Shown one piece after another: positions 63,587 to 64,000 of a stretch of DNA of 64,000 nt. Origin of the DNA: Pandoraea apista (GTDB lineage: Bacteria > Pseudomonadota > Gammaproteobacteria > Burkholderiales > Burkholderiaceae); NCBI RefSeq assembly GCF_001465595.2, contig NZ_CP013481.2:4278001-4342000 (forward strand), given 5' to 3'. Position 1 is the stretch's first letter. Each line of letters begins with the position of its first letter. The translations under genes and the position numbers were made by a program. A model generated the notes under the pieces. The model was not told where the DNA came from. It saw nothing but the letters and a program-made list of their open reading frames with translations, and did not search any database.

Positions 63587-63615
63587 ATTCTAGCCCATGC
63601 ACCTAAATAGTTGAA
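63587..63615 (-). promoter_or_regulatory. Probable metNIQ promoter
   Basis: TAGAAT (63592-63587) lies 17 bases after TTCAAC (63615-63610) on the minus strand, giving a leader of about 70 nt. No SAM riboswitch was recognised. The stretch 63616-63869 holds a short palindrome CGGGAAT-CGC-ATTCCCG (63781-63797) and no gene. Confidence 0.55.
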
Positions 63616-63869
63616 AATAATAAAATTTGATCTCTTTATATCGAATTTCAACCGAAGTTCTTAGCGCCTCGCGAAGCTCGAACGAGGGGGAACCCTGCCG
63701 TGCCGCAATGCAACACGAATCGGGCTCGCGACAGAATGCCTGCCCTCTCAATCGAGAAAATGTGAGGTGATTTCGCTAATCGGGAATCGCATTCCCGCCA
63801 GACAGGAATGGAGCGTGAGTGGGATCAAGAGCCCCGGATCGAACCGGCACTCCCGAAATTAGGGAGATT

Positions 63870-64000
63870 TCAGGCCTGCCGGCTGGAGGCAAAGTCGTCG
63901 AGCACTTCGATTACGCGATCGAATTCCAGCGATTTGTCGAAGAAGTACTGCACACCCAGCTGGAGGCACCGCTTGCGATACGTCGCCAGTGCGTAGTTCG
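63870..64000 (-). CDS. Response regulator receiver-domain protein (C-terminal end only)
   Basis: The last 42 residues before TGA at 63870 read NYALATYRKRCLQLGVQYFFDKSLEF and then FDRVIEVLDDFASSRQA. The Y-x-x-x-C-x-x-x-G-x-x-x-F-F-D-K-S pattern, with the conserved Lys of the receiver fold in FDKS, fits a CheY-like single-domain response regulator with the stop directly after the last helix. The start lies beyond the window. Confidence 0.7.
   Translation of the reverse strand, partial: NYALATYRKRCLQLGVQYFFDKSLEFDRVIEVLDDFASSRQA

Noticed and set aside
63800..63870. tRNA-like T-arm (GGTTCGATCC on the minus strand)
   Set aside because: The surrounding bases do not form acceptor, D or anticodon arms, and the T-stem does not pair over five bases with a 7-base loop.

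Overview
The window is GC-rich (roughly 60-65 %), densely coded and bacterial. Gene content and order (HexR-type RpiR regulator fused to glucokinase, ribB-ribH-nusB, livKHMGF, Gram-negative porin, DUF4148 protein, UbiD, MetNIQ) point to a betaproteobacterium of the Burkholderiaceae, most likely Pandoraea or a close relative; the genus is an inference from gene content only. It reads as ordinary chromosome: no rRNA, intact tRNA, CRISPR array, insertion sequence, integrase or phage module was seen.

Layout. 0-9 kb: a probable aromatic or heterocyclic uptake and catabolism unit. An operon on the minus strand (ABC ATPase, permease, SDR dehydrogenase, cupin, alpha/beta hydrolase, IclR regulator) lies beside a minus-strand porin and a divergent FAD monooxygenase with a second IclR regulator. 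The operon and the porin promoters carry copies of the same operator-like sequence. 9-19 kb: a broken outer-membrane gene, an AlaX-type editing protein, a small secreted DUF4148 protein, a winged-helix regulator / cytochrome P450 / MFS exporter group, an Hsp70-like protein, a gluconate permease, AMP nucleosidase and dodecin. 19-28 kb: a MarR gene that looks leaderless, then the Entner-Doudoroff block (zwf-pgl-glk/hexR divergent from edd) with two HexR-type operators in the divergent promoter, then a DapA-family aldolase and a small DNA-binding protein.

28-38 kb: an MgtA magnesium P-type ATPase with a long leader holding a 20-codon ORF, a terminator-like hairpin and a 61-codon ORF; a PAP2 phosphatase; rnk; hemL; a lemA/TPM/TPM operon; ribD. 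38-47 kb: three meta-cleavage genes (dmpI-dmpE-dmpH) divergent from a LysR gene, a complete livKHMGF branched-chain amino acid ABC operon, and an ArsR/SRPBCC pair. 47-51 kb: ribB (with a degenerate GTP cyclohydrolase II half), ribH, nusB and a class I aminotransferase. 51-64 kb: a lytic transglycosylase with a long structured leader, ubiD, a succinate-semialdehyde dehydrogenase, an APC permease, an EAL-CBS-GGDEF protein, metNIQ, and the end of a response-regulator gene at the right edge.

The parts best worth a second look are regulatory: the shared operator of the left-hand operon and porin, the mgtA leader, two repressor genes whose promoters abut the start codon, the HexR sites, the long leader of the transglycosylase gene, and several long perfect inverted repeats without an assigned function. 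Among enzymes, the P450 without the usual I-helix threonine and the RibB with a dead-looking GTP cyclohydrolase half stand out. No wholly new multi-gene defence or secretion system could be supported.
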